A stretch of 64,000 nucleotides of DNA from Pseudovirgaria hyperparasitica (GCF_010093815.1 NW_022985565.1:603841-667840), one strand, 5' to 3'; shown: positions 43,346 to 55,249, counted from the first letter of the stretch. Made by a program: numbers and translations. Notes: generated by a model not told the origin, from the sequence alone.

Positions 43346-44216
43346 TCACGCGAAGTTAACCTTGGACACAGCCTCGTAGAAGGCCTTGCCCTGTCTCTCG
43401 GCGATCTCGAGCTCCTTGGGAGAAGGCTGGCGCTGGCCCTGAGAGCCCTGTGACGCATCGTCAGTCAATCAACGCACAAAATCTCTAGTTTCTGCGGAGG
43501 GACGAACAGCGAATGTGCCTGCTCCCCATGGAGAGCCTCCATGAAGCTCGCTCACATCACTGAGCAGATCACCAGCCACCTTGTATCCGAGCGGGACGTA
43601 GATGAGACCGTGGTGAGCCAGCGTGCTCATCGCCGCAATGGCGGTGGATTCTTGACCTCCGCCCGGGGTGCCGGAACTGACGAAGAGACCGGCGTATTTA
43701 CCCCATAGAGCACCTGTGAGAATGGGATGATGGATCAGCGAATGCTAGATACATTGCCATGGCTCATGATCAGGCGTACCTTGGCTCCATAGACCGCCTG
43801 TCTTGTCCCAGAGGACCTTCCACTGGGCAGGAAAGTTTCCGTATCGTGTGGGGATGCCGAAGAGGAAGGCATCGTATTCTTTCAGGGTGTTGACGTCGGT
43901 GAGGACTGGCACATCGGAGGACTTTGCTGGGGCGTGCATCTTGCCGAGGACCTCGTCGCTGAGGGTCTCTGGGACTCTTCATGGCAGTTAGCAGTGAGTC
44001 GTTCGTGAGCTTATGAGACTCACTGGTAGACCGTTACACTGCCACCAGCAGCCTCAATACCCTTCTTCTCAGCATCAGCTAGCTGCTTGATGTGCCCATA
44101 CATGGAATACTGTGACGTGCAATGTTAGCAGGGATCGATCGTAAAGATGAAGAGAATGGTCTGACGCCGCACAGGAACTGAGGACGTACGTAGACGATTG
44201 CAATCTTGGGAGCCAT
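43346..44216 (-). CDS. NAD(P)H:quinone oxidoreductase, WrbA/Alt a 7 type
   Basis: A flavodoxin-fold FMN enzyme that reduces quinones by two electrons, protecting against redox cycling; relatives are yeast Pst2/Ycp4 and the mould allergens Alt a 7 and Cla h 7. Exons 44216-44190, 44109-44024, 43976-43780, 43713-43508 and 43447-43346 give 205 aa, the family length. Splicing builds the FMN loop [41 protein letters not shown], and [11 protein letters not shown] with [13 protein letters not shown] complete the flavin site. Codons are biased, suggesting good expression. Confidence 0.94.
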
Positions 44217-44989
44217 GGTGAATGAATGCTGTTTTCCAAATTTCAGTGGAAATGGATATAAAGTCTCGATATTGGCTGGTATGGTCAAGAATGAGATATA
44301 TCAATGAACACAGCGGGATCCCTCTTTATACCTCGTCTCGGTGGGCTTGGGGTCGTACATGGCTACGCCGTCAACTTGCAAGTTCCGCGTATACCCCACA
44401 GACTTGCTGCTCATGATGCAGGAGACACGAGAAAAGAAGCACCGAGAACGAGACATAGCTAGCACAAAGCTCCAAAGAGCATCGAGCAAGTGGGGTTTAG
44501 CGGCCCAAGTTCTCCGAATCTGGCTGCTTAACCAACCATTACAAATGGCCGTCTGCCCCTCCAAATGACGTCCGAGCGCTGCTTGCGTGAGTTCATGCAG
44601 CGGGTTTGCAATGCTGAGAAACCTGAACGGATGCCTTGGTATGCCTGAGGCAGCCGCAATATGGAATCATCCTTGTTTATGCATGCGTAGACACTATCTT
44701 GACTAAATGTGGTAGAATTGGGCTACTTGTCTATCAGATATTTACAGATGCACTCCATGAAAACCTCGACTGAATAGAGAGAACCGTGTCTGGCATACTA
44801 AAGCCCCACATGTATTACTACGCACCATGCATGAATTGAGTTCTACTCATTAAACTGGACATGAATCTAAAAACGCCTGACCCTATCCTTTGGTATCTGT
44901 TAAGTATGCGAGAGTAATGGATCAACATTAATCAATCTCAGGAGACTACGCCCATGCTAAGAAGGCGTTCAGAAGCAGCGTGTTCATTC
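44217..44989. other. Intergenic, tandem minus-strand genes
   Basis: This holds the promoter of the WrbA-type gene and the 3' flank of the DUF3712 gene. No gene or clear motif is seen. Confidence 0.5.
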
Positions 44990-46103
44990 TCAGTTGTTGA
45001 AAGCGACGCTCGCGTTCAAGGAGATGGAGATGGTGCTCGCCCGCATCGCTTCCGAGAGATAGTCGATCTTGATACCATCCGAGTTGGTGATACTGTCGCC
45101 TATGATGTTGATGGGAAGCTGGAAATCGCCGTGCTTGCCATTCATGAGAATTGAAACGACAAGCGTCTGGTTCGTCTTGGCGTTTGTTGGATAGTAGTTG
45201 TCGCCTGGCCTCAGAACAAGATCGTTGATAAATGCCTGTCCGATGTACTGGTCTTCGCATGTCAAGTTGAACACAGCGTTGCCCAGTTGTAGTGTGGACA
45301 CTGAGGGGTTGGGGATGTAGGCTGTGCCTCGTAGCGTAGTGCCGTCAGACTCTGGCATGATTGTGATGTTGTAGTCCTGAAGTTCAAAGCCCTTGAATCC
45401 ATTGAGCCCCTTCTGAGTGACTGTCTTGTCGTAGTCGACATTAATACCGTCGAGGCCTTGTTGGTGGATAACAGTCTTCCCCTTGATTCCGTAGGAGTAT
45501 GTTTCGCTTGTAACAATCAGTTTGTTGTACGCAATGAAAGCGTCCATGTCTGTAATTTCCAGGGTTTGGGTGATATTGATAGGGACAGCGCTTTGTACAC
45601 TGGTCTCTGGTATGTGGAGTATACCAAAGGGCTTCTCGGGCTGGTCCTTGAGATAGAGTGACCCTTCGAATCCCTCAATTGTTGGGTGGAAAGAGCTTTT
45701 GCTGTGAGCGGTAGAGTTGATGGCAAGCTCAACACTGTTTGGCTGCGGGTTGGTCACAGCTTGAGCTTCGACAGTGAGAGTGGAATCATTTAGTTGCTGT
45801 TGTGCGATATTCGGAATACCGACATATATACTGGACATGGTATTAGACATATATTGACTAGAATAATAGGGCAACTAGCTGTGCTCGGTGATAACACTTG
45901 CATCAGGACTCGACTTACATGGGAAGCACAACAATCAAGATGATAGCAATCCACACCAACACATGTACCCACCACCATTTTGCGCAATGTCTTTTTGCCT
46001 TTTGTCCAAATGATGGTTTCTGTCCAGTTGGAGTAGCATCTGATCCTTCCCTGGAGAGATTGCTGAAACGCTCTGCTTGTGACGTGTACTTATCGTCCGC
46101 CAT
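44990..46103 (-). CDS. DUF3712 single-pass membrane protein
   Basis: Exons 46103-45919 and 45830-44990 give 341 aa. Residues 1-40 are hydrophilic with Ser/Lys, followed by one membrane helix (WWWVHVLVWIAIILIVV). A long outward-facing beta-rich domain then repeats NIT/NST/NQT/NLT N-glycosylation sites. The blocks SVELAINSTAHSKS, FHPTIEGFEGSLYL and TTLRGTAYIPNPSV match the fungal DUF3712 family, which is related in fold to LEA-2 (late embryogenesis) proteins. Function is unknown; vacuolar or surface roles have been proposed for relatives. The intron donor AT|GTAAGT would give an immediate stop if retained. Confidence 0.82.
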
Positions 46104-48036
46104 GGTGTCAGTGTAATGAGTCTGATAAAGAGTGAACGTATATAGAGAGGGTTCTCTGCCTATATACCAGCGAAGTATTGGACAGTCACTTCGTAGACAG
46201 AATCACGACAACCGCACGGTGTAGAATTGGGACAGACCAGCCAGTATATAAAAAGCTTTGCAACGCACGGGTAAACGCCATATTAGCACAGGCACGCAAG
46301 AGGTTAATGATGTGGATCCCGTCAATTCGGGCGGCCAGCATACTCATACTGGGACTGATCGTCAAACTTGAGTGACGTGCAAGGATAGGGGGTTGTCTGA
46401 CCACCGAGCAGAATACCCTCTCACGCGCCACCACCTGGGGTGAATCTTGGTAAAATTCATTGACGTTTGCTGGTTTGTTGCATCTAGAGAGGATGATGGA
46501 GCAGTACAGATGGCGATGCGCAGCCAATCAGCGTGGCTGAGAGTGACCTGGCTGCTGGACGTAGTATGAGGTAGCATGGAATCCGAGACAAGGGACAAGC
46601 TTTACCGAATGATTCGGTGGTCATGTCCTAGTCTGTGAGTGGTTTGCCAAACGAGGTAAGCCAGGCTGCCTCCATCCACCAATGCACCCACATCCTTCCC
46701 CCCCCCTTCTCTTTGTGCAAGATACTCGGCGAGAAAATTTTGCATGTGCTCGCCCGCGAAGTTGTAAGTTGTATCATCATCACCGTCCATCAAGGTCTTG
46801 TTTGCGGCGCCCGCCACCAGATCAGACGTGGACGTCCTAGTGGCAGTTGATGATACGGCGACTAGCGACGTCTTAGCTACGGCCCGCCTCATGCTCCTCA
46901 AGCCGACTTTCTCGCCATCAGCATCAAATTGCGTCGCAGTCTTTGTAAATGGGAGAAGGTTCGGCATAGGAGATGTCTCTTCCCCAGGTTACAGATCCAC
47001 TTCCTTCCCCTTTGTCGCTTTGTTCGCTTGCAACTCAATGCCCGCAATCTCCGGGCAATAGTTCCCTTAGAGTCGCTTCCTCCGCCCAATACCATGACAT
47101 GTCTTTGACGGAGGTTCCCCCGCAATCCCACCTTACTCCGGACAAGGAAGTAGGCATAGGCGCGGGCCAATCTGCAGTGGCAGCTGGAGAAGACCTCTGC
47201 AGTATGATCAGCTGCCAGTCGCCAGCACTCACATTTTGATGGCAACCACGTACCTGACGCGGCCAACAATTGTCAGATAATAGGAGATTGTAGGGCCGAT
47301 AGGCGAAGCGGTGACAGCGGGATTCAATCCGAATCTGGCATAAGGTTCGCTTGGACACGGCGTGTCCGTGCAGATCCATACGGTAGTCTAAGGTGTGTTT
47401 CATTCTTCGATATTATCGCAGAGCCGGGATGGCCGCCTTGCGAGATCACCTGCACACTACATTGCATAGAAATGCAGATGAATATGATGAAGTGAAAGAT
47501 CTCTTTTGAGGGGGCGATTCCTACCGTTGCACACGAGACCTCGGTCCCAAGCCAGAGCGGAGAAGGGCATCGCCATCGTTCGATGCTGTAGAAAGATTAT
47601 CATGTAACCCTCAATGCGACGGCAAGCTGGACCCGTTTTCTTTTCTTTTTTTGGTGTTGTTGCTGCTTCAGAGTCGAGATCTGATACGATAGCGTCGTAT
47701 GTAACAACTCTCTTCTCCACTTGCGCAGCTGGAGAAGTGGAGATGGAGAAGGAAATGCGACCTGGAGTTCCGCGGGGATCCCCATGATCAAGTCTACGCC
47801 ATGTCGCGCATATATGAGACCATAAAGGCCACGCTCGGCAAGCGCTGCCGGCGGTCGGGAGAGGTCCATGACTCCACTTGGGCATGGATAGATGGTTGGG
47901 TCCTTACCTGGATGCATGCTTCTGCAGTTCACCGAAGAATTTGCAATCGCGAACACACTTGCCGTCACATTGTTCTTCCGGGCCCAGGCAATAGTCTGCT
48001 CTCCCAATCACCAGTCAGTACGCGCACCCCGCAAGC
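46104..48036. other. 1.9-kb intergenic region, weak coding hints
   Basis: This lies between the divergent DUF3712 and G-patch genes. On the minus strand an ATG at 47403 opens a 50-codon frame ending at a clean GTACGT donor. It can join in phase to a second frame after CTGCAG (about 47180), giving roughly 105 aa, and a separate ATG-led frame of 121 codons lies at 46967-46602. Neither matches a family I know. A poly-C tract lies at 46699-46707. Confidence 0.35.
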
Positions 48037-48987
48037 ATGTCATCAATAATTCCTGCGGACGACGAGGATGACTACATGTCAATGATCATACCAGATGCAA
48101 AACCGAAGAAACCTGAAACCTCTATCCAACGCCGAGCTCGAAAGCAACGCGAAAATGAAGAACGTGCGCGTCCCAAGTCCAAGACGGAAATCGAAGCAGA
48201 GAAGGAGAAGGCTCGCGAGGCTGCTCTCAATACTGCAATCGACAGCTCCAATAAAGGATTCAAGATGATGGCAAAACTAGGCTTCAGACCCGGTGATACC
48301 CTTGGGCGCTCTGAGACGGCTAGAAAAGAACCAATCAACATCAGTGTCAAAGATGACCGAGGAGGTATCGGAATGGACTCGGAGAAGAAGCGCAAGATAA
48401 GGGAGGCCGCAGAATCTGCAGAGAGGACTGCGAAAAAGGTCAAAGCCGACGAGGGAGACTACAGAGAGCGCATGCGAATGGAAAGAGAAGAGCGCAAACT
48501 CTTCGGACAGCTGAAGGGTGCCCAAAAGGTAGCTGAAAAGCTCGACATGGAACTTGAGGGACAGAACAGTGACGGTGCTGGAGACACCGAGGCGCAATCC
48601 GTGATGATACAAGATAAGCCGCTGAGACAGATCAATGTGCTATATAGGACTCTAGAGCATGACCGACGCCATAAAGAGCGCGATCGTGAACTGCGAGCTG
48701 AGCTACAAGACCGGCTTTCGAGCCTCCAAGCAGATCATGACACCGATGAGGACGAGGACGATCGCGTCGCGTTAGGCAAAACGGTCAAGACTTCACTTAT
48801 CGCTGAGGACATTGACGAAGAAGACCTGGAGCTTGAGCAATTTGAGAGTCTTCCCCTCTCTGACCGTCTGCTCAAAGTTACGAGCTATCTGCGTGAGAAA
48901 CACCACTATTGCTTTTGGTGCAAACATGGGTACGCCGATGACAGCATGGATGGCTGTCCCGGAACAACTGAAGATGACCATGACTGA
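48037..48987 (+). CDS. GPATCH11: G-patch protein, GPATCH11/CENP-Y-like
   Basis: A single exon of 316 aa. Residues about 68-116 form a G-patch (NKGFKMMAKLGFRPGDTLGR ... RGGIGMD), a module that activates DEAH-box RNA helicases. Highly charged helical segments flank it (ARKQRENEERARPKSK; ERMRMEREERKLFG). The last 50 residues are a DUF4187 domain, with the Cys pattern HHYCFWCKHGYADDSMDGC. This G-patch plus DUF4187 order is that of GPATCH11. Its helicase partner is unknown; a link to the spliceosomal Brr2 nearby is not implied by position. Confidence 0.88.
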   Translation: MSSIIPADDEDDYMSMIIPDAKPKKPETSIQRRARKQRENEERARPKSKTEIEAEKEKAREAALNTAIDSSNKGFKMMAKLGFRPGDTLGRSETARKEPINISVKDDRGGIGMDSEKKRKIREAAESAERTAKKVKADEGDYRERMRMEREERKLFGQLKGAQKVAEKLDMELEGQNSDGAGDTEAQSVMIQDKPLRQINVLYRTLEHDRRHKERDRELRAELQDRLSSLQADHDTDEDEDDRVALGKTVKTSLIAEDIDEEDLELEQFESLPLSDRLLKVTSYLREKHHYCFWCKHGYADDSMDGCPGTTEDDHD

Positions 48988-49436
48988 CACAGTGTCTATT
49001 CAAAATTCAAACACTATGACGACTGGGTGACTTGATGCTAACTCTGAATGTTTGCTCCGTCGCTGAATGGACGCTCTGCCGCTCAAGGTATTTTCAGGAT
49101 AGACAAGTGTAGACCTCCTGGTTATTTTCCACTTCAACATTGTAAGCCATAGAACACGTTCTAGCCAGTCAGGAAATTGACGTCCTGGCACTCTACACAA
49201 TAACAACAGCAATGTAAACATGTGCACAAACTCGTAGCAATGAAATTGGGTTGCACAAGTTGACTTGATGGATGCAGCTCACTGGACCATACCTGCACGT
49301 GACAACGCGTTAAACTAAAAGTGAAGTTCGACCGTGCATCGCGTGCAACCTGGAGTGCTGTGTCTAAAAGCCATTTGCACATTCTTGCTGGACGAGAAAT
49401 GTCGCAGCGCTCTGATCTGTCTGTGAGTCAATTGCA
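48988..49436. other. Intergenic, tandem genes
   Basis: A 449-bp spacer holding the G-patch gene's 3' UTR and the ORC3 promoter; nothing recognised. Confidence 0.5.
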
Positions 49437-51746
49437 ATGGATCAAGAAAAATGTCGAGTTTTCGTGCCAAGTCGCGATCGAGACAGAGTCCCTAAGAGAA
49501 GACGTGGTGCGCAAAGCGAATCGACCGACGCAATACAACAAAGACTAGAGTTATATCGAAGTTTGTGGACATCAGTAGAACGTCAGCTTACGGTAAGTAC
49601 GGCCTTCATTGATGCTGCGCGCGCTAATCAGAATGTTCAGGCTATCTTACAGCAAGCACATGTGGCAGCTATTGAGGAGCTCCATAAATTCATTCTGAGC
49701 GATGCGAATCAATACCGAAGCCACAATCTCATTCCAACTGGACTCATTGTCACGGATCCGAATTTGACACTACGTAGTTCCTTCTTTGATCGATTGCATC
49801 TAGACGTCAAAGAAGATCAGAAAGCGGCTTTCATCCCTTTGAGTTCCGGATCATGTCCAAATCTCAAAGCACTGTTGAGAGAAGTGAACAGGTCATCTGC
49901 TAATCTTTCCTCCGAGGATGATGCCAATGAGATGAAGAACGAGACTAGGCTGTTTGACTATGACCTAGAGGCTATCAGGCAACAGTATGCCAAGGGGGCC
50001 GCAGAGAATGTCATCATCGCATTCCAAGATAGCGAGGCTTTCGATTCTTCAGTACTTGTCCAGGCTATCGATATATTCCAGTGAGTATGTCTTGAACTTG
50101 GTATATGTAAATCTCACCCCTACGCAGCTCATGGCTAGATCGTATACCATTCGTGCTTCTCTTCGGCATTGGGACCTCCACCGATACCTTCCAAGAACGG
50201 CTCCCGGCTGCTACGCTACGAGTTCTTAAGGGAGAGAAATTTATCCTCAAGGACTCTGCAGAGACTCTTCAGGACTTATTCTTAGCCACCGTAGATGGCC
50301 CAGACGTGCGGCTTCGCCTTGGTCCTGACCTTGCGTCTCGGATGCTGAGAAATCAGGAAGAGCATGTCCAAAGCCTTGGCACATTCTGCGATTCCGTCAA
50401 AGTAAGTTCACAAAGTAAGTTTGTCTCGATGCAGATCTGTAGTACTGATCATGCAGTATGCATACATGTCCCACTTCTACGCCAATGCGGCCAGCATTGT
50501 GCTCGGCGGCGCTAAGTTCAAGGAACTACCTAAGAGTGTTTTCGAAGCCATCCGCAACCTTCCTTCGTACCGAAGGTACGTAAAGTCTTCCACAATGTCA
50601 AATAATAAGTCTCTTAATTCTTTAGATGGGCCGAACAAGAGCTCGATCAGTCGCATCCCGTGGTTGTACGGAAATCGTTAGAGTCAGACTCCTTCCTTCT
50701 TGAGATTACGAAGAAACATCTGGTCTCCTCCAATGCAGCCATAGCAAGACTTGTGGATGCTACAGCAGTCATAGCAGCTATTAGGCGGTGCAACCAACAA
50801 AGTTCCGCTGCGCACGTTGCTCGGTCTGAGTTGTACGTACGTGCGATGACAGGAGAGCTTGCCGGGGCACCACTACTGCGAGAAACAATGATGTCCGTCA
50901 GGAGAGCATCCTCGGACGTCCTTGATCTTGTCCTCACTGCCCTCCTCGAATTGGGCGAGCAATGTCCGATCAATGCAACGAGCTACAAGGCGCAACTAGA
51001 GGAACTGTCAACACAAAACCCCAATCAATCAGGTCCCCTCCGAAGCCAGCATGGTGAGACAATTCGTACTACAGTGGTGTCACAGAAGGTGCAGCTCAGC
51101 AAACACAAAGCATCTCTTACGAAGGCCGACGCAGATTACGCCGAGCTCTTGGAGTCAGTCAGTGGTGAGCTAGGGGCGTATTTTGATGAGACTCTCGTGG
51201 ACCCTCGAAAGCTGTTCCTTTATGAAATACTAGTCTACGACTTGAAGTCGCCACACTTGGATGTCTTCCAGCCTCGGCCACGATTCTCATTAGAAAGAGC
51301 TTTGTACTCGCCGCATGACTATCTCAACTGTGACTGCTGTCCATCTCTCCAAAACAGGAACAACGATGATGTGTGTATGGCCCTAGGCTTTTTGATAATT
51401 ATTGCTAATGGCGCGAAGAACACATTGGCTCCAACACAGCCCGCAACTTCTATTTTATACCAATTGTATCTAGAGTCCGGCTCACTGATCAATGCGAGCG
51501 ACCTGTGGTCAGCCTATCATGCAATAGTGGGTGCCGACGACGATAATGATGATGATGACAACGATGAGGTATTAGCACAACATCAGTAAGTAATTTCCAT
51601 GACGGATATGTCAGAGGCACGTATTAAAGCTTCCATGTAGGGCTCTGTTTCAGAGGGGTCTTGCTGAATTGAGATATCTTGGGATCATCAAGCCGACGAA
51701 AAAGAAAGCCGATCACATCGCCAAAGCTACTTGGAGAGGCCTTTAA
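49437..51746 (+). CDS. ORC3: Origin recognition complex subunit 3
   Basis: Orc3 is part of the six-subunit complex that marks replication origins. Exons 49437-49592, 49641-50080, 50128-50401, 50457-50575, 50626-51585 and 51641-51746 give 684 aa. The N-terminus is basic. LPAATLRVL and SAETLQDLFLATV belong to the degenerate AAA-like domain, YMSHFYANAASIVL starts the helical insert, and the winged-helix end reads ALFQRGLAELRYLGIIKPTK with DHIAKATW. Intron 1 is 48 nt, in frame and free of stops, but removing it restores the conserved RSLWTSVERQLTAILQQAH. An Asp-rich run precedes the last intron. Converges on BNA1. Confidence 0.92.
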
Positions 51747-51828
51747 GTTGCCTATAGCCTCCGAGCAATAACACGACCTCACAAACCACCTTACTCCCAC
51801 TACGCCTCTACGATATGATCAGCGCCAA

Positions 51829-52456
51829 TCAGCTCTTCTGCCTCGGCGCCGTGTCACACAACTCCCCGCAATTTTTGCACGTTCTCGCCTCCGTGTCCTC
51901 CTTGAACTGATTCACAGCCGCCTTGATCTGCGTTCCCAGATCCGTGCAATGGAAGGCAGCTTCATGCACGATTTCCTCGCAGCTCTGGCAATACCACCGT
52001 AAGCGATCAATCGAGTCCTTGGGCCGATGTTGCTCGATCACGATACCGACCGTGTCCGCGAAGCGAACGGGGTTGTGTGGCGTGTTGGCTGGGAGCAGGA
52101 ACATCTCGCCCTCGTCGATGTAAATGTCTCTAAACTTGCCGTCGTCGACCGTCTTCAGAAGCATGCGGCCTTTGTACTGGTAGAACCACTCAGGAGTCTC
52201 GTTGATATGGTAGTCGGTACGGGCATTTGGGCCACCGACAATCTTTGGTGACGTCAGCAGGGCGGATGTCATTGGCACGAAACGGACATACCATTACAGT
52301 GACATCCTCGTTGTACACGCAATAGTTGTTGATGGGTGGCTTGAGGAGGTGGCCGTTCTCTTCTAGCCTATGATCACGATGAGCTTATGAGCAGCATACT
52401 GGACAGTCCAAGAGATAGACATACCACTTGGGCATGTTGATCGGTTTGGCGAGCAT
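51829..52456 (-). CDS. BNA1: 3-hydroxyanthranilate 3,4-dioxygenase
   Basis: This iron enzyme opens the ring of 3-hydroxyanthranilate in the kynurenine route to NAD. Exons 52456-52425, 52367-52292 and 52242-51829 give 173 aa from ATG 52456, matching the family start ([20 protein letters not shown]). The cupin core has [20 protein letters not shown] and [14 protein letters not shown] with the iron-binding His/Glu. [11 protein letters not shown] and [11 protein letters not shown] are the C-terminal rubredoxin-like Cys pairs. An upstream in-frame ATG at 52627 would add 57 residues resembling a mitochondrial presequence (separate entry). Only 82 bp separate the stop from ORC3's. Confidence 0.94.
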
Positions 52457-52627
52457 GTTCCGACGCGACGTGCAGGAGATGTATCTTCTAGGCGGATTTT
52501 GCTCGGAGAATGGAGTTTTGATATATGGCGAAGCAGCCGACGTCGATTTCGCGTGAGGGAATCCTCGATATATTGGTAGTTTCCGAGCTAGTGAGGTCGT
52601 GAAGCGTACGTCTCTCAATGATCTCAT
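52457..52627 (-). other. In-frame presequence-like N-terminal extension of BNA1
   Basis: From ATG 52627 the frame runs 57 codons into the family start. It has many Arg, Ser, Thr and Lys and only one Asp and one Glu; one part reads TTSLARKLPIYRGFPHAKS. It could target a fraction of the enzyme to mitochondria, or could be untranslated leader that is open by chance. Confidence 0.4.
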
Positions 52628-53097
52628 GGATAGACGGCCGGGCTCATCCAAGGCTGTTGTGAAGTAAGACCTAAATATCACTCAGTCTCATATCATGGCG
52701 TGATTGACGTATTCGAATATTTAGTTTCGGCCGGGTACATGCGCAGAGCTGCTGAGCACTCAGGCACGGGCCGTTGTTCTACTTAGTAAGGTATCGACCG
52801 CTTGGATATCGGAACACCACATGATCCAGCAACATTCAGTCTCGTGTAAACATCCGCACTACCATTTATGAGTAAGGAAGACTGCTCGACTCCATGATCC
52901 AATGGGCATAAAACGAGGTGCTTGTGTTTTCCGTCGTGGGGCTGTTCTGCCCCGCTTTTGGCACGCTACGGCGTCCCGGCTTGCGAGAGACCCTGCGCCG
53001 CAGCTCGACGGCGAGACATGCTGCGTTACGCAAGCAATCCCTCAGCTTCACATACGCACTCAACCACCTCCGCAGCCCTAGCACATATCTATACAAT
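52628..53097. promoter_or_regulatory. Divergent promoter BNA1 / copper transporter
   Basis: 470 bp lie between outward-facing starts, with a pyrimidine and CA-rich leader before the transporter ATG. No copper-response element is identified. Confidence 0.45.
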
Positions 53098-53990
53098 ATG
53101 GATCACTCACACATGGACCACGGCCACATGGATCACGGCCACATGGGCCACGGCGGCATGGACATGCCATCCGACATGTGCAACATGAACGTACGGAACC
53201 ACACAGCTCTCCACTCATCCATCCATCCATCGTCCAGACGCTGACCCCGGTTGTCCCAAACCATTAGATGCTCTTCACCTGGTCGACGGAGAACCTGTGC
53301 ATTGTCTTCAAGCATTGGCACGTCCGCGGGACGTTCTCGCTGCTCGTCTCGCTGCTCGGCGTGGTGCTGCTGACGGCGGGCTATGAGCTTGTGCGCGACG
53401 TGTCGCGGCGCTACGAGGCGTACGAGCTGGGGATGCTACGTGTGGGGGATGGAGATAGGGCTTCGGGACTGCCGAGTAGGTACCTCCGTTCATTCTGCGC
53501 GACGGGTGTGAGAGACGGGGGAGAGGGTGGTTGAGAGGGGAGAAAGAGAGGACGACATGATGATGTGAAGTACAGTATATGCTTGCGCTGGGCGCAAGAG
53601 GCAAGAGACAAGAGTAAGGAAGACCTGCACAGGGCCATGATACCCCAGTTTCTTACGCCTGTGCATGCGCGTGGAAGCTGACGAGGACGTGTAGCGGAAA
53701 CGGAAACGGAAACGAGCTCATTGCTGTGGATAGGGCGGTTTCAGTCGACGCAGAAAAGCAAGTCGATCAAGGCTTTGCTGTACGCCGTACAGGTCTTTTA
53801 CTCGTTCTTCATCATGTACGTTCGCGACTGAGAGGTGTGCTCTTGGGTAGGACACTGATTGCGCTCTGCTAGGCTCCTGTTTATGACGTACAACGGCTGG
53901 GTCATGCTCGCGGTTGCGGTCGGCGCGTTTGTCGGATATATGGCTTTTGGGAATGGTCTGAACGCTACCAAGTCTGTGGCGTGCCATTGA
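53098..53990 (+). CDS. Ctr-family copper transporter
   Basis: A three-pass membrane protein that imports Cu(I), at the plasma membrane or from the vacuole (Ctr2-like by its small size). Exons 53098-53190, 53268-53475, 53695-53815 and 53873-53990 give 179 aa. The N-terminus is a repeated Met/His copper-binding region (MDHSHMDHGHMDHGH, then MCNMN). Helix 1 follows MLFTWSTENLCIVFKHWHV. The second helix has the conserved M-x3-M (FFIMLLFMTYNGW), made by joining exons 3 and 4, and helix 3 ends in a GYMAFG glycine motif. Intron 2 is long (219 nt); a donor 4 nt further on is possible. Confidence 0.9.
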
Positions 53991-54579
53991 GGGTTTTGAT
54001 ATCGGAGGTTTGAGGCCGGGCGTGTGAGTAGGAGGTAGTGACCGATGGAGCGGAAGAGTGTACGTCCACTGCGCAGTCTTGTAGCTCCGACAGTATGACA
54101 TGGTTGAGAAGGCATGTAACTTGCGACAGGTGCACTTGAGTTTAAGATATCACGATCCTTGAGCAAGAAATCATGTTGCCTGCTACAGTCAACTGGACCA
54201 CAATCTTAGACCACTACGATCATGAATCTTCTGATCCCATTAAATCCATCACCAACATGTGTCTGACTTTCTTCTCTTTAAAGCTCCACCTCAGCGGAGA
54301 TATCACTTGCCAGATAGGAAAGTGAGGGAGTGAAATGGAGCTATGGGGGAAGCTCATCTGATAGCGAGCTGTACAAGACTACTACTACGCCAGCATTATT
54401 GATCGTTGGGATGACCTCGCTCACTTTCCATCTCCTACTTCACCAAGATCTTCCCCGAGACGTCTTCCCAAATGATCCTTTGTTGTAAATCTGTCTATCA
54501 CAAGACCAGCTCAATTGAGGGTTCGAAAACACATAACAACAGCTTCTATCACACAGCTCCAACGTCGTAAACATCGAGA

Positions 54580-55249
54580 TGGGCAAAAAGCGAGTTCCAG
54601 CCAGCTACGTTGTTGATGTAGATGTATGACGCCGTGGCCGGATAGCTAGTGTCGTACAAGGGCGAAGTCTCCACGGGCGACATCAGCAGAAGTTCGCAAT
54701 CTATTCTCTACTCGCAGTCTTGCCCTTGCTGAACCTAACTTACAGGTCTCTAAGTCGATGAGGCAGGTACAAGAAGGCTTCTGAAACTATTCGACAAAGC
54801 GCAAGAATCAAGACGACTTGGTGCGTTCCGGGCGTGGCGATTCATGTCCCCGCGAGCCTCGGAAACTGATCCGGACAGAGGCCACTCGCTTGATACCTTT
54901 CCCGCGAAGCATGTGCTGAGGTCAGGGACGCCGGGCATGAAGATCGGACTGCACGGCTGGGTGAATCCACGGGATGTAGGAGGATATGTGCGCGGGAGTC
55001 ATTCCGATTACATTCTATGGCGAGTACGACGAGTCTTGTCTTTCAGATGACGATCGATCAGCATGTGAGTCGGCGGCCTCGTGTGCTCTTCATGCACGAA
55101 CGGTATGTTTGGCAATGCGGAGGAGTAGCTGTGGTGTCTTGTCTTGAAGCTGACGTGCGTAGACTCACCTAGCACATCAACAAGCATAAAGGGACTCGAG
55201 TAGGCGACGATAGAGCAGCTGTGCGACGAGTTCAAGGCCAGGTAACAAG
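54580..55249 (+). other. Possible intron-rich orphan gene
   Basis: ATG 54580 opens 15 codons (MGKKRVPASYVVDVD) ending at GTATGA. A canonical CCTAACTTACAG acceptor lies at 54734-54745. Downstream a frame without stops from about 54753 to 55049 has protein-like composition (for example LLKLFDKAQESRRLGAFRAW and MKIGLHGWVNPRDVGGYVRG), then a TTTCAG-ATG segment (MTIDQHVSRRPRVLFMHER) ending at GTATGT. The pieces do not join in one simple phase, so it may be real with unseen introns, decayed, or chance. No family is recognised. Confidence 0.22.

Noticed and set aside
47457-48007. Open minus-strand frame upstream of the G-patch gene
   Set aside because: It starts at TTG right after a stop, ends in a Lys/Gln-rich low-complexity tail and has no family resemblance.
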